From contig NZ_JABBGC010000003.1 of the NCBI RefSeq assembly GCF_012927205.1, positions 62,001 to 126,000 on the forward strand: DNA of 64,000 nucleotides. Reading direction: 5' to 3'. Each line of letters starts with the position of its first letter. Position 1 is the first letter of the stretch. Below the pieces are notes generated by a model. That model was not told the origin of the DNA and ran no database searches. It saw nothing but the letters and a program-made list of their open reading frames with translations. The position numbers were made by a program, and so were the translations under genes. This document shows, one piece after another, positions 1 through 7,878 of the stretch. The stretch is from Chitinophaga fulva (GTDB lineage Bacteria > Bacteroidota > Bacteroidia > Chitinophagales > Chitinophagaceae).

Positions 1-1032
1 ACCCAACAGGTTATCCGGGAAACAACAGACACCGTCACCATTATTTTCGATACCCGCGGAGAAGACTTTCAATATCTGGCCGGCCAGTTCATCAACCTCA
101 CTTTGAGGATTGATGGACGGCCGGTCACCCGTTCTTATTCCCTCAGCTCCGCGCCCGGTACAGACAGCGCCCCCGCCATTACCGTTAAAAAAGTAACCGG
201 CGGTGTAATGAGCAGTTACATTACCGAAAATGCAGAAGCCATCCACAGCTGGGACGTTGACGGCCCTTACGGCGCCTTCACACTGGACGATGACACCAGC
301 GGTTATCATCACCTCGTATTACTGGCCGGCGGCAGCGGCATCACCCCGCTGTTCTCCATCGCGCGGACCGTGGCCCGCCAGCAGCCGGACACGCGCATTA
401 CGCTGCTGTACGCCAGTCGCTCCGTTCCGGAAACCATCTTCAAAGAAGCGCTGGACAACTGGGAAGCCCAACACAACAATATCCGCATACAATATGTTTT
501 ATCAAAACATACCGCTACCGCAGATGATCCGGCCAATATCATGACCGGAAGGCTCAACAGGATCATCATCAAAAAACTGATCAAACAAACGATCAGTGAA
601 AGCACAGCACCCGCACACTTTTTCCTATGCGGGCCCGCCGACCTGATGAAGATGCACCAGGAATCGCTGACAGCACTGGGTATACCGGACACGCATGTAC
701 GCCACGAATCATTTGCCGTGGAAACAACCGCACCAACGATCGCCTTACCCGATAACAGCCAGGAAGTACTGCTGCATTACTACGAGCAAAGCAACCTGCT
801 GGAAGTGCTGCCCGGACAAACGATACTGGCTGCAGCACTGGAAGAAAGGATACCCCTTCCACACTCCTGCCAGTCCGGCACCTGTGGCCGCTGCGCCGCC
901 CGCCTTACTCAGGGCGCCGTGCATATGCAACAGAACTACGCCCTCCGGAAAGAGGACATCGATGCGGGCTATGTGCTGCTCTGCCAGAGCTTTCCGCTCA
1001 ACAATGAGGTAACGGTAACCATTGAGGAATAA
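1..1032 (+). CDS. Ferredoxin reductase with C-terminal [2Fe-2S] domain (5' truncated)
   Basis: The reading frame is open from the first base, so the gene begins upstream of the window. The visible 343 residues show an FAD-binding FNR half (RSYSLSSAP flavin motif near residue 43), an NAD(P)-binding half (LLAGGSGITPLFSIAR, then FFLCGPADLM) and a C-terminal plant-type ferredoxin domain with cysteines in the pattern C-x4-C-x2-C (SCQSGTCGRC) and a fourth in LLCQSF. This is the layout of PaaE/Hcr-like reductases, which pass electrons from NAD(P)H to an oxygenase, desaturase or hybrid cluster protein in the cytoplasm. The partner is not visible, so the substrate cannot be named. It precedes the copper genes by 116 bp but need not be functionally tied to them. 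Confidence 0.9.
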   Translation, partial: TQQVIRETTDTVTIIFDTRGEDFQYLAGQFINLTLRIDGRPVTRSYSLSSAPGTDSAPAITVKKVTGGVMSSYITENAEAIHSWDVDGPYGAFTLDDDTSGYHHLVLLAGGSGITPLFSIARTVARQQPDTRITLLYASRSVPETIFKEALDNWEAQHNNIRIQYVLSKHTATADDPANIMTGRLNRIIIKKLIKQTISESTAPAHFFLCGPADLMKMHQESLTALGIPDTHVRHESFAVETTAPTIALPDNSQEVLLHYYEQSNLLEVLPGQTILAAALEERIPLPHSCQSGTCGRCAARLTQGAVHMQQNYALRKEDIDAGYVLLCQSFPLNNEVTVTIEE

Positions 1033-1089
1033 CTCCTCATAATTATGTAAAACGATTACCCAATTGTATAACAGTTCAGCTCCCCATCC

Positions 1090-1105
1090 GATGTAATTTT
1101 ACATC
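1090..1105. promoter_or_regulatory. Palindrome upstream of the copper module, possible operator
   Basis: GATGTAA-TT-TTACATC is a perfect 7-bp inverted repeat with a 2-bp spacer, 43 bp upstream of the HMA protein start. It contains TAATTTTA, one base away from the Bacteroidota -7 box TAnnTTTG. A metal-responsive repressor site overlapping the promoter is a reasonable inference; the regulator is not in the window. Confidence 0.4.
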
Positions 1106-1148
1106 ATCAACAATAACAAAAACATTCAACACCTTAAAAGTTAATAAA

Positions 1149-1361
1149 ATGGAAACAGTTCAATTCAAAACCAATATCAAATGTTCAGGTTGCCTGGAAA
1201 AAGTAACGCCCGGATTAAACGAAACCGCTGGTGCTGATAACTGGGAAGTGGACCTGCAATCTCCTGATAAAGTACTCACTATTTCCGCTGACAATGTAGA
1301 TGCAGCCGCCATCCGCAAAGCAGTTGAAACAGCCGGTTATAAAGCCGAAACTATCGCCTAA
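1149..1361 (+). CDS. Heavy-metal-associated (HMA) domain protein, putative copper chaperone
   Basis: This 70-residue protein is a single ferredoxin-like HMA domain with the metal-binding pair C12-S-G-C15 (motif IKCSGCLEKV). The family carries Cu(I) or similar soft metals in the cytoplasm and hands them to P-type ATPases or other targets. The usual GMTC start of the motif is replaced by NIKC, which is common in stand-alone Bacteroidota members. It lies 13 bp before the DUF3347 gene and upstream of a multicopper oxidase, so a role in copper handling is the best inference. The ATG follows an A-rich leader without a clear Shine-Dalgarno, as usual in this phylum. Confidence 0.85.
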   Translation: METVQFKTNIKCSGCLEKVTPGLNETAGADNWEVDLQSPDKVLTISADNVDAAAIRKAVETAGYKAETIA

Positions 1362-1374
1362 AAAAACTACAGAT

Positions 1375-1827
1375 ATGAAAAAGTTTATTCTTGCCGCATC
1401 GATGCTCACCGCTCTCTTTTCCTTCCGTGGTGAAGCCCAGGACAAAGGACAATCTCCCCTCCTGACCAATTACTACAGCATCAAAGATGCACTGGTAAGT
1501 GGCAATGCCGATAACGCAGCCAGCGCAGCCGCTTCTTTTGTTCAGGCCGCCAAAACATCAGACGCGTCCGTTAAGGACAAACTGATCGCCGATGCGTCCG
1601 GTATCTCCGGTACCAAAGACCTGGCCCGTCAACGGGAAGCTTTCAAAACCCTGTCTGACGACCTCTATCAGCTGGCTAAATCATCCAAACTGTCTGATCA
1701 GCCAATATACCAGGACTATTGCCCGATGAAAAAGGCCTCCTGGCTGAGCAGCAGCACCGCTATCAAAAACCCGTACTATGGCAGTCAGATGCTGAGCTGC
1801 GGTAAAATAAACGATACCATCAAATAA
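1375..1827 (+). CDS. DUF3347 domain periplasmic protein, copper-associated
   Basis: The chosen ATG gives 150 residues beginning with a signal peptide (MKKFILAASMLTALFSFRGEAQ, cut after AQ); the longer frame upstream would overlap the HMA gene and lacks a signal. The mature part is helical and ends with the DUF3347 hallmark YCPMKKASWLSS followed by NPYYGSQMLSCG. DUF3347 is found free or attached to CusB-like efflux adaptors in Bacteroidota and is thought to bind metal through its Cys, Met and His residues. Position between an HMA chaperone and a multicopper oxidase supports a periplasmic copper-binding role. The two genes lie 13 bp apart and are likely co-transcribed. Confidence 0.85.
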   Translation: MKKFILAASMLTALFSFRGEAQDKGQSPLLTNYYSIKDALVSGNADNAASAAASFVQAAKTSDASVKDKLIADASGISGTKDLARQREAFKTLSDDLYQLAKSSKLSDQPIYQDYCPMKKASWLSSSTAIKNPYYGSQMLSCGKINDTIK

Positions 1828-1911
1828 CAGCACTGGCAAGGGAGCCGGGCCCTCTTCCCGCTCCCTTTGCCGCTTTGCTGACCTCCCGCCTTCTGTCGAC
1901 AAATATCTTTT

Positions 1912-4053
1912 ATGAAACAGCTTTTCGCACTACTCCTACTGCTTTTTACCAGTCACACTGTCCTTGCACAAAAAACCATCCGTTACGATCTTTATGTGGG
2001 CGATACCATGGTCCACTATTCCGGAAAAATGAAGCATGCACTGGCCATCAATGGTACCATCCCCGGTCCTACCCTGCACTTCACCGAAGGAGATACTGCC
2101 GAGATATATGTTCACAATACCCTGCACGAAGAAACTTCCATCCACTGGCACGGCCTGATACTGCCCAACCAGGAAGATGGTGTGCCCTACCTGACCACAC
2201 AACCTATTAAAGCCGGACAAACACACAAGTTCCGTTTTCCGATAGTACAACACGGTACCTACTGGTACCATAGCCATACCATGTTCCAGGAACAAAGCGG
2301 CATGTACGGCTCCATCGTTTTTCACAAAAGAGATGCCGCCCCGCAGAAGGAAGAAGTGGTGTTACTGAGCGACTGGACCGACATCCATCCGCATCAGGTG
2401 AACCGTATGCTGCATAATGCAAGCGACTGGTTTGCCATCAAAAAGGGATCTACCCAGAGTTATGCCGAAGCCATTAAAAAAGGATATTTCGGCACTAAAG
2501 TCACCAACGAATGGAAACGCATGAACGCCATGGACGTAAGTGACGTGTACTATGAGCGTTTCCTCACCAACGGCCAGCCACAGGCGGCAGCGCCCACCTA
2601 CAAAGCCGGCGATAAAGTACGGCTGCGGGTCATTAACGGCAGCTCTTCCACCTATTTCTGGCTCAACTATGGCGGCGGCAAACTCACTGTGGTAGCCAAC
2701 GACGGGGCCGATGTGGAACCGGTGGAAGTAGACCGTTTGCTGGTAGGCGTTTCCGAAACATACGATGTGATCGTCACCATCCCGGACAACAAAAGTTACG
2801 AGTTCCTCGCCACCGCCGAAGACCGTACCAAAAGCACCTCGCTTTGGTTGGGCACCGGTGATAAAGTAGCAGCCCGTCATCTCCCTAAACTCAAATACTT
2901 CGAAGGGATGAAAATGATGAACGATATGATGCGCATGGATGGCAACCTCGATACCAGCGGTGGTATGATGATGACCAACCAGACGATGGACATGAACACC
3001 GTCATGTATCCTGAGATCACCAACCCGGATTCCACCGCCGGCGATATCGTGACGCTCAACTACGGTATGCTCAAAGCACCGGAAGAAACCACGCTGCCGG
3101 CCGGGCCCACCAGGGAGTTTAAATTTGAATTGACCGGCAACATGAACCGTTATGTATGGACCATCAACAATAAAACCGTTTCCGAAACAGATAAAATCCT
3201 GATCAAAAAAGGAGAAAATGTCCGCATTGTTCTGTACAACAATACCATGATGCGCCACCCGATGCACCTGCATGGTCATTTCTTCCGGGTACTCAACGGC
3301 CAGGGCGAATACTCCCCGCTGAAAACCGTGCTGGACATCATGCCGATGGAAGTAGACACCATCGAGTTTGCAGCCACAGAGAGCGGTGACTGGTTCTTCC
3401 ATTGCCATATCCTGTACCATATGATGAGCGGTATGGGCCGTGTGTTCAGCTACGAAGACTCCCCTCCCAATCCGCAGGTACCAGACCCGGTGAAGGCTTA
3501 TCGTATGCTGAAACGCGACGACCGTATGCTGCACTTCATGGGACAGGTAGGACTGGAAAGCAACGGCAGCGACGGTGAAATCATGCTCTCCAATACACGC
3601 TACCGCCTCTCCGCTGAATGGCGTTTAGGCCTCAACGATAGACATGGTTACGAAAACGAAACACATTTCGGCCGGTACTTTGGTAAGAATCAATGGCTGC
3701 TCGGTTATGTAGGCTGGGACGTACGTTACCGTAAAATGGGAGATGACGACGAAAAGAACCTGTTTGGCCAGCGCAACACCAAAGACTTCCGGCAGGTACT
3801 GCACCTCGGTGTACAATACACGCTCCCGATGCTTATCCTGGCAGATGCCTCCCTTGATACCGACGGCAGGCTGCGTATACAGCTGATGCGCGATGATGTG
3901 CCCATCACGAGAAGATTACGGTTCAACTTCATGGTCAATACCGACAAGGAGTACATGGCCGGTTTCCGGTACATCTTCACCCGCAACTTCGCCCTTTCCA
4001 CACACTATGACAGCGACATGGGCTTTGGCGCAGGGATAACGTTGTCTTATTAA
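1912..4053 (+). CDS. Multicopper oxidase with Met-rich insert and C-terminal barrel-like domain
   Basis: A 713-residue exported protein (signal peptide to about residue 20). The copper ligands are all visible: HWHG at 78-81, WYHSHT at 118-123, HPMHLHGH near 450 and HCHILYHMMSGM near 497, so trinuclear and type 1 centres should be intact. A methionine-rich stretch at about 330-365 (MKMMNDMMRMDG and following) resembles the substrate-copper loop of CueO/CopA enzymes, which oxidise Cu(I) in the periplasm. After the oxidase, residues about 520-713 form a segment rich in alternating strands and ending in GAGITLSY, similar in style to outer-membrane CopB barrels; this would be a CopA-CopB-like fusion. 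That last point is inference from pattern only. Downstream is a strong terminator. Confidence 0.93.
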   Translation: MKQLFALLLLLFTSHTVLAQKTIRYDLYVGDTMVHYSGKMKHALAINGTIPGPTLHFTEGDTAEIYVHNTLHEETSIHWHGLILPNQEDGVPYLTTQPIKAGQTHKFRFPIVQHGTYWYHSHTMFQEQSGMYGSIVFHKRDAAPQKEEVVLLSDWTDIHPHQVNRMLHNASDWFAIKKGSTQSYAEAIKKGYFGTKVTNEWKRMNAMDVSDVYYERFLTNGQPQAAAPTYKAGDKVRLRVINGSSSTYFWLNYGGGKLTVVANDGADVEPVEVDRLLVGVSETYDVIVTIPDNKSYEFLATAEDRTKSTSLWLGTGDKVAARHLPKLKYFEGMKMMNDMMRMDGNLDTSGGMMMTNQTMDMNTVMYPEITNPDSTAGDIVTLNYGMLKAPEETTLPAGPTREFKFELTGNMNRYVWTINNKTVSETDKILIKKGENVRIVLYNNTMMRHPMHLHGHFFRVLNGQGEYSPLKTVLDIMPMEVDTIEFAATESGDWFFHCHILYHMMSGMGRVFSYEDSPPNPQVPDPVKAYRMLKRDDRMLHFMGQVGLESNGSDGEIMLSNTRYRLSAEWRLGLNDRHGYENETHFGRYFGKNQWLLGYVGWDVRYRKMGDDDEKNLFGQRNTKDFRQVLHLGVQYTLPMLILADASLDTDGRLRIQLMRDDVPITRRLRFNFMVNTDKEYMAGFRYIFTRNFALSTHYDSDMGFGAGITLSY

Positions 4054-4070
4054 TCAACAGATAAATAAAA

Positions 4071-4113
4071 AAATAATCAGGCCCCGGGGTTAAACCCTGG
4101 GGCCTGATTATTT
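4071..4113. terminator. Bidirectional intrinsic terminator after the multicopper oxidase
   Basis: Arms AAATAATCAGGCCCC and GGGGCCTGATTATTT form a stem of about 20 bp with a tiny loop, bounded by A and T tracts on both sides. It ends the copper module 18 bp after the oxidase stop codon. Confidence 0.85.
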
Positions 4114-4148
4114 GAAACCGATATTAATCAACGTGCCCCCATTCAGGG

Positions 4149-4324
4149 TCCCAGGGCTGAAGCCCTGGGCTAAGATGTTGTTCAAATCCTTTAAAATTGT
4201 GGTTTCTGGCATTTATGAGAAAGCTTCTCCGTTCTTGTGGCTACGATGATGTTCCTCCTGAACGATAACACCTGTCATGGAAAGAAATTGAACAACATCT
4301 TAGCCCGGGGCTTCAGCCCTGGGA
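4149..4324. repeat. Paired palindromic repeat (REPIN-like), copy 1
   Basis: Two 37-bp arms in inverted orientation (4149-4185 and 4288-4324) flank 102 bp of non-coding DNA. Each arm holds the palindrome CCAGGGCTGAAGCCCTGG followed by a conserved tail GCTAAGATGTTGTTCAA. Related copies lie at 40915-41033, 46672-46808 and, as single arms, near 40604 and 62975. The arrangement matches REP doublets (REPINs), which are moved by RAYT transposases; no such gene is in the window. Confidence 0.8.
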
Positions 4325-4330
4325 CGCCAA

Positions 4331-4460
4331 AATCAAATCAAAACCAAATCGAACCAATTCAAACCAATCAAAATCAATTCGAATCAATCAATTTAATTCA
4401 AACAATTCGATGCAAACCCAATCGAATCCAATCAAATCGAATAAAATATATATTATATTC
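4331..4460. repeat. G-poor degenerate short repeats (AATCAA / AATCGAA)
   Basis: About 130 bp built from imperfect iterations of AATCAA, AATCGAA, CCAATTC and TTCGAATC, with only a handful of G residues on the plus strand. It fills the gap between the REPIN and the epimerase start and has no coding character. It could be a decayed microsatellite-like tract or an A-rich leader; nothing in it shows a defined function. Confidence 0.55.
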
Positions 4461-4465
4461 GATGC

Positions 4466-5440
4466 ATGAAAATCGCAATCACCGGCGCAACGGGTTATAT
4501 CGGTTCCGTGTTAACGCCGTTGCTGCTGGCTCAGGGACACCAGTTGAGCATCCACGCCCGCAAAACACAGCCGCCGGTTACCGGCATCACCTATGTATAC
4601 GGCTCACTGTCAGACCCTGATTTTGTTTCTTCTTTTGTGGCAGGTATGGATGCCGTGATTCACATGGCGGCAGTCATCTCGGTGAGTGATACACCCGATA
4701 TGGACGCCTTCCACTTTAATACCACTACTACCCGGCTATTGACAGAAGCCGCACAGGGGGCCAGCGTGCGGCGATTTTTGTTTATCAGTTCGATTACCGC
4801 CTACGAACAATCCCCTTATGATGTATTAATGAATGAAACCCGCCCTTATACACAGGGTATGCGATACAGTTATGATCATTCCAAAGCAGTAGCACAGGAG
4901 GCAGCACTGGCCTGTAATGGTCCGGCGCTGGAAGTGATCGCGCTGGCACCTACAGCGGTGATCGGTCCGTTTGACCAGCGCCCTTCCCTGATCGGCGATG
5001 CCGTGATCCGTATCTATCGTGGGAAGATACCTGCGATATTTCCCGGCGGCGTTGACTTTGTGGATGTAAGGCAGGTGGCGCAGGCTATTGCACAGGCGCT
5101 GACAGCCGGTACGCCGGGACAAGCGTATATTCTCAGCGGTGAATGGATGACGCTGAAAACATTATCCTCCCACATCGCGCAGATCAAAGGGAAACGTATA
5201 TTCCTGCCCGTGTTGCCACTGTGGCTGGTCATGGGATTGTTACCGCTGGTACGGGCGTTTTCCCGGCTGACGGGCGGTGCACCGTTTTATACCAAACAAT
5301 CGGTTTATAACCTCATCCGCAGCAATCGTAAAATCGATAACAGCAAAGCGCGCAGTGAACTGGGTTTTAATCCCGGCAGTCTCACCGCCACTTTGCAGGA
5401 TACCATCGCATGGTTTAAAGAAAATAAGATGCTCCCATGA
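4466..5440 (+). CDS. NAD-dependent epimerase/dehydratase (extended SDR)
   Basis: A 324-residue Rossmann-fold enzyme. The nucleotide-binding motif GATGYIG lies at residues 7-13, and the catalytic Y-x3-K is in YSYDHSKAVAQE near residue 137, with the active-site Ser in FISSITAYE. The closest functional flavour is the 3-beta-hydroxysteroid dehydrogenase / dihydroflavonol reductase branch, which acts on hydroxyl or keto groups of lipids or sugars; the actual substrate is unknown. Its stop overlaps the next gene's ATG (ATGA), so the two are translationally coupled, and the partner is a steroid-5-alpha-reductase-like membrane protein. This favours a lipid or isoprenoid substrate over a sugar nucleotide. 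The ATG follows an AT-only leader without a ribosome-binding site. Confidence 0.88.
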   Translation: MKIAITGATGYIGSVLTPLLLAQGHQLSIHARKTQPPVTGITYVYGSLSDPDFVSSFVAGMDAVIHMAAVISVSDTPDMDAFHFNTTTTRLLTEAAQGASVRRFLFISSITAYEQSPYDVLMNETRPYTQGMRYSYDHSKAVAQEAALACNGPALEVIALAPTAVIGPFDQRPSLIGDAVIRIYRGKIPAIFPGGVDFVDVRQVAQAIAQALTAGTPGQAYILSGEWMTLKTLSSHIAQIKGKRIFLPVLPLWLVMGLLPLVRAFSRLTGGAPFYTKQSVYNLIRSNRKIDNSKARSELGFNPGSLTATLQDTIAWFKENKMLP

Positions 5441-6204
5441 ATCAATATCTTTCGCTTCAGCAATACTATCTTTTTATCGGCGGCTGGTCTGCCATTGGCA
5501 TTATCGCAGCCCTCTACCTGCTGCGGCGGGAAGCGCCGTATGGGCGGTATACCTCCGAGAAATGGGGCCCTATGGTCAGCAATAAAGTGGGATGGATATT
5601 AATGGAGACCACCGTGCTGGTGTCTTTCTTTGTGTGGCAGCCACCGGCAACGGTCAAGTGGACGTCGCCGGCAGGCGTGATGACGGGCATGTTCCTGTTG
5701 CATTACCTGCACCGGAGTTTCGTATACCCGTTTATGATACGTACCCGTGGCAAAAAGATGCCACTGGTGATTATGTTATCGGCCATGCTGTTTAATACCG
5801 TCAATGGCTCTTTGCTTGGTTCATGGTTTGCGCATTATGCGCAGTACCCGGATGACTGGTGTAGCAGTTTTCCTTTTATAGCAGGCACCTTGTGCTTTTT
5901 TGCCGGCATGCTGATCAACTGGTCTGCCGATTATCACCTGATAGGACTGCGCGGCAAAGGTGAAACCGGTTATAAACTGCCACGGGGCAGGCTCTTTGAG
6001 TATGTCACCTCTCCGAACCTCATGGGCGAGATCCTGGAATGGGGCGGTTACGCTTTGCTGACATGGAGTGCGCCGGCGTTGGCGTTCTTTATCTGGACCT
6101 GCGCCAACCTTGTGCCCCGGGCTGCTGCCAACCAGCGCTGGTACCAGCAACGGTTCCCCGACTATCCTGCCAAACGGCGTATACTGATACCTTTCCTTTG
6201 GTAA
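5437..6204 (+). CDS. Steroid 5-alpha-reductase-like / DUF1295-type integral membrane protein
   Basis: A 255-residue protein with about six hydrophobic segments. The C-terminal block GYKLPRGRLFEYVTSPNLMG, then EILEWGGYAL, NLVPRAAANQRWYQQRFPDY and an aromatic end matches the NADPH-binding half of the steroid 5-alpha-reductase (SRD5A/DET2) family, with the conserved Glu and Pro residues in place. The family reduces alpha,beta-unsaturated ketones or polyprenols in membranes. Bacterial members are common but mostly unassigned. The 4-bp overlap with the upstream dehydrogenase suggests the pair acts in sequence on one hydrophobic substrate; that is inference. It is convergent with the lactonase-fold gene, only 4 bp away. 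Confidence 0.85.
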   Translation: MNQYLSLQQYYLFIGGWSAIGIIAALYLLRREAPYGRYTSEKWGPMVSNKVGWILMETTVLVSFFVWQPPATVKWTSPAGVMTGMFLLHYLHRSFVYPFMIRTRGKKMPLVIMLSAMLFNTVNGSLLGSWFAHYAQYPDDWCSSFPFIAGTLCFFAGMLINWSADYHLIGLRGKGETGYKLPRGRLFEYVTSPNLMGEILEWGGYALLTWSAPALAFFIWTCANLVPRAAANQRWYQQRFPDYPAKRRILIPFLW

Positions 6205-6208
6205 AAGT

Positions 6209-7336
6209 TTAATACGCTTTGATCTGCAGACAGGAAGGCGCCGGCATTGTCAGCGTTGTTCCTGTTTGCATCAACAGGCCTGTTTGCATATTGCGTTCAA
6301 ACACTACGACGTTGTTACTGATCTGATTGGCCACCAGTAGATATTTGCCGGTAGGATCGATCACAAAGTTACGCGGATGGTCTCCACCGGTGGACTGGTA
6401 TCCTGTCCTGGTGAGCAGGCCTGTGGCCTGATTAATGGCGTATATCGTGATGATATTTTCCTTCCCCCGGACAGAGGCATATAAAAAACGTCCATCAGGC
6501 GACACATGAATATCTGCCCCACTGTAATCAATATCTTTTTTGCGTGTACGATGCGCCGTTATCCGCTGGAGGCTGTCGAGCCGGCCATTGGCATAACGGT
6601 AGGCACTTACCATGCCTGACAATTCCTCGATGCAATACGCAAAAGGCTGCTCCGGATGGAAAGTAAAATGCCGTGGGCCGCTACCGGGCACTGTAGCTGT
6701 AAAAGGAGGTGCAGCCGGTTGTAGCGGTTGTGCAGCATCGGCATCAAAAGCAAAACAACGGATTTTATCAGCGCCCAGGTCTGGCAGGAAAAGGAAACGA
6801 TGTGCCGGGTCCAGTACCGCGGAATGGATATGTGCGCTCCGTTGCCGGTCAGTCAGGCTGCTGTCTTTGAACACCACTACCTGTGCGGCTTTGCCGATAT
6901 GACCATCCTGTACAGGGAACACCGCTGCGCTGCCGCCTGTGTAATGGGCCACTGCCAACCAGCGATGGCTATTATGTTCCGTGATGTACACCGGGTTTTC
7001 GCCACCTGCCGGCTGCGTGCTAAGCCAGGTGGCCTGCCCCGTTTCCGGGTTAAAGCCATAGCTGCTGACGCTGCCCGCGCCCGGTGTTTGTGCCTCCGTA
7101 CAGGCGTAGAGGTATTTACCATCCGCCGAAGGTACCAGGTAAGCCGGATTCAGGACATTGCTCACCGTGCTGACAGGCGCCAGCCCGCCATTACCCGGAT
7201 TAAAACGATAAATGTAAATGCCCTGTTTGTTTTTATCGCGGTTATAGGAACCGATGAACAAATAGTACTGCTGTGCAGAAAGCAGCTGGCTAATCCCTAA
7301 TGCCAGCAGGCACAACAACTGGATTTTCTTGATCAA
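6209..7336 (-). CDS. Lactonase family protein (6-phosphogluconolactonase-like seven-bladed propeller), exported
   Basis: The protein repeats YxY/VxxxG propeller blades and carries family marks such as FIGSYNRDKNKQGIYIYRF, NPAYLVPSADGKYLYACTE and HPRNFVIDPTGKYLLVANQ. The YbhE/YkgB family contains 6-phosphogluconolactonases and muconate lactonizing enzymes, but a signal peptide (IKKIQLLCLLALGISQLLSA) puts this copy outside the cytoplasm, so a carbohydrate lactone in the periplasm is more likely than the pentose phosphate pathway. I chose a TTG at 7336 (375 aa) directly before the signal peptide. The alternative GTG at 7384 overlaps a -7 promoter box and would add 16 residues before the hydrophobic core. 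Confidence 0.85.
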   Translation of the reverse strand: MIKKIQLLCLLALGISQLLSAQQYYLFIGSYNRDKNKQGIYIYRFNPGNGGLAPVSTVSNVLNPAYLVPSADGKYLYACTEAQTPGAGSVSSYGFNPETGQATWLSTQPAGGENPVYITEHNSHRWLAVAHYTGGSAAVFPVQDGHIGKAAQVVVFKDSSLTDRQRSAHIHSAVLDPAHRFLFLPDLGADKIRCFAFDADAAQPLQPAAPPFTATVPGSGPRHFTFHPEQPFAYCIEELSGMVSAYRYANGRLDSLQRITAHRTRKKDIDYSGADIHVSPDGRFLYASVRGKENIITIYAINQATGLLTRTGYQSTGGDHPRNFVIDPTGKYLLVANQISNNVVVFERNMQTGLLMQTGTTLTMPAPSCLQIKAY

Positions 7337-7383
7337 AATGTACCTTCGTTTTAACGTGAAATAGAAAGACTTAGCTGTCAGCA

Positions 7384-7391
7384 CAAAACTA
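7384..7391 (-). promoter_or_regulatory. -7 promoter box for the lactonase gene
   Basis: TAGTTTTG on the minus strand fits the Bacteroidota primary-sigma box TAnnTTTG. It sits about 48 bp before the preferred TTG start. A convincing -33 TTTG at the right distance is not visible, so support is partial. Confidence 0.4.
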
Positions 7392-7444
7392 TCAAAGCAT
7401 CTCCGGAAATCATAACAACCGTCTGCCCGAAAAAAAATTTATTA

Positions 7445-7490
7445 TACAACCAAAAGGTTACATATATTTGTACAACCAAAAGGTTGCATA
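7445..7490 (+). promoter_or_regulatory. Twin ArsR operators overlapping a TATATTTG promoter box
   Basis: Two near-identical 20-bp copies, TACAACCAAAAGGTTACATA at 7445-7464 and TACAACCAAAAGGTTGCATA at 7471-7490, are 26 bp apart. Each contains the inverted repeat AACC-AAAA-GGTT. The sequence between and over the first copy includes TATATTTG (7463-7470), a perfect Bacteroidota -7 box. The second copy ends 2 bp before the ArsR-family ATG. This is the expected layout for a self-repressing winged-helix regulator. Confidence 0.75.
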
Positions 7491-7492
7491 TT

Positions 7493-7831
7493 ATGAGACG
7501 AGATGTGTTCCAGGCGATCGCCGATCCAACGAGAAGGGAGATAATACAAATGGTTGCCACTACCCCATTGAATGTAAACACGGTGGCGGAGAACTTTGAT
7601 GTAAGCCGGACGGCAGTTTACAAGCACATTAAAATACTGACGGAATGCGGATTGATTGTGATGCGGCAAAAGGGGCGGGAACGTTATTGTGAGGCGCAGC
7701 TGGAGCGGTTACAGGAAGTGGCTGACTGGGCAGAGCTGTACAAAAAAATGTGGAGCGCGCGCTTTGGTTTGCTGGACAATGTGTTGGAAGGCCTCCAGGC
7801 AAAAGACAAAAAGCCGGGCAGGAAAAAGTGA
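7493..7831 (+). CDS. ArsR-family winged-helix transcriptional regulator
   Basis: A 112-residue HTH protein starting MRRDVFQAIADPTRREII, the classic opening of the ArsR subgroup (SdpR-like) that pairs with SRPBCC/AHSA1 or DoxX proteins. The recognition helix lies in NFDVSRTAVYKHIKIL. It lacks the CxC or His-rich metal motifs of ArsR/SmtB sensors, so it is probably not a metal sensor. ATG 7493 is preferred over the in-frame TTG at 7484, which lies inside the operator. It is 47 bp upstream of a DoxX gene, its likely target along with itself. Confidence 0.88.
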   Translation: MRRDVFQAIADPTRREIIQMVATTPLNVNTVAENFDVSRTAVYKHIKILTECGLIVMRQKGRERYCEAQLERLQEVADWAELYKKMWSARFGLLDNVLEGLQAKDKKPGRKK

Positions 7832-7878
7832 CCTACTGCGATACTGTTTATCATCCAACATCTATAAATAGCTATCAC

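Noticed and set aside
2362..3534. 390-codon open frame antisense to the multicopper oxidase
   Set aside because: His- and Phe-rich composition follows from the copper-motif codons on the other strand; no promoter, no family, and the sense gene is certain.
4331..4460. CRISPR-like or tandem repeat array
   Set aside because: Units are short, degenerate and without regular spacing or unique spacers; no cas genes are near.
7337..7384. GTG start for the lactonase-fold protein
   Set aside because: It overlaps a TAGTTTTG promoter box and places 16 extra residues before the signal peptide core.
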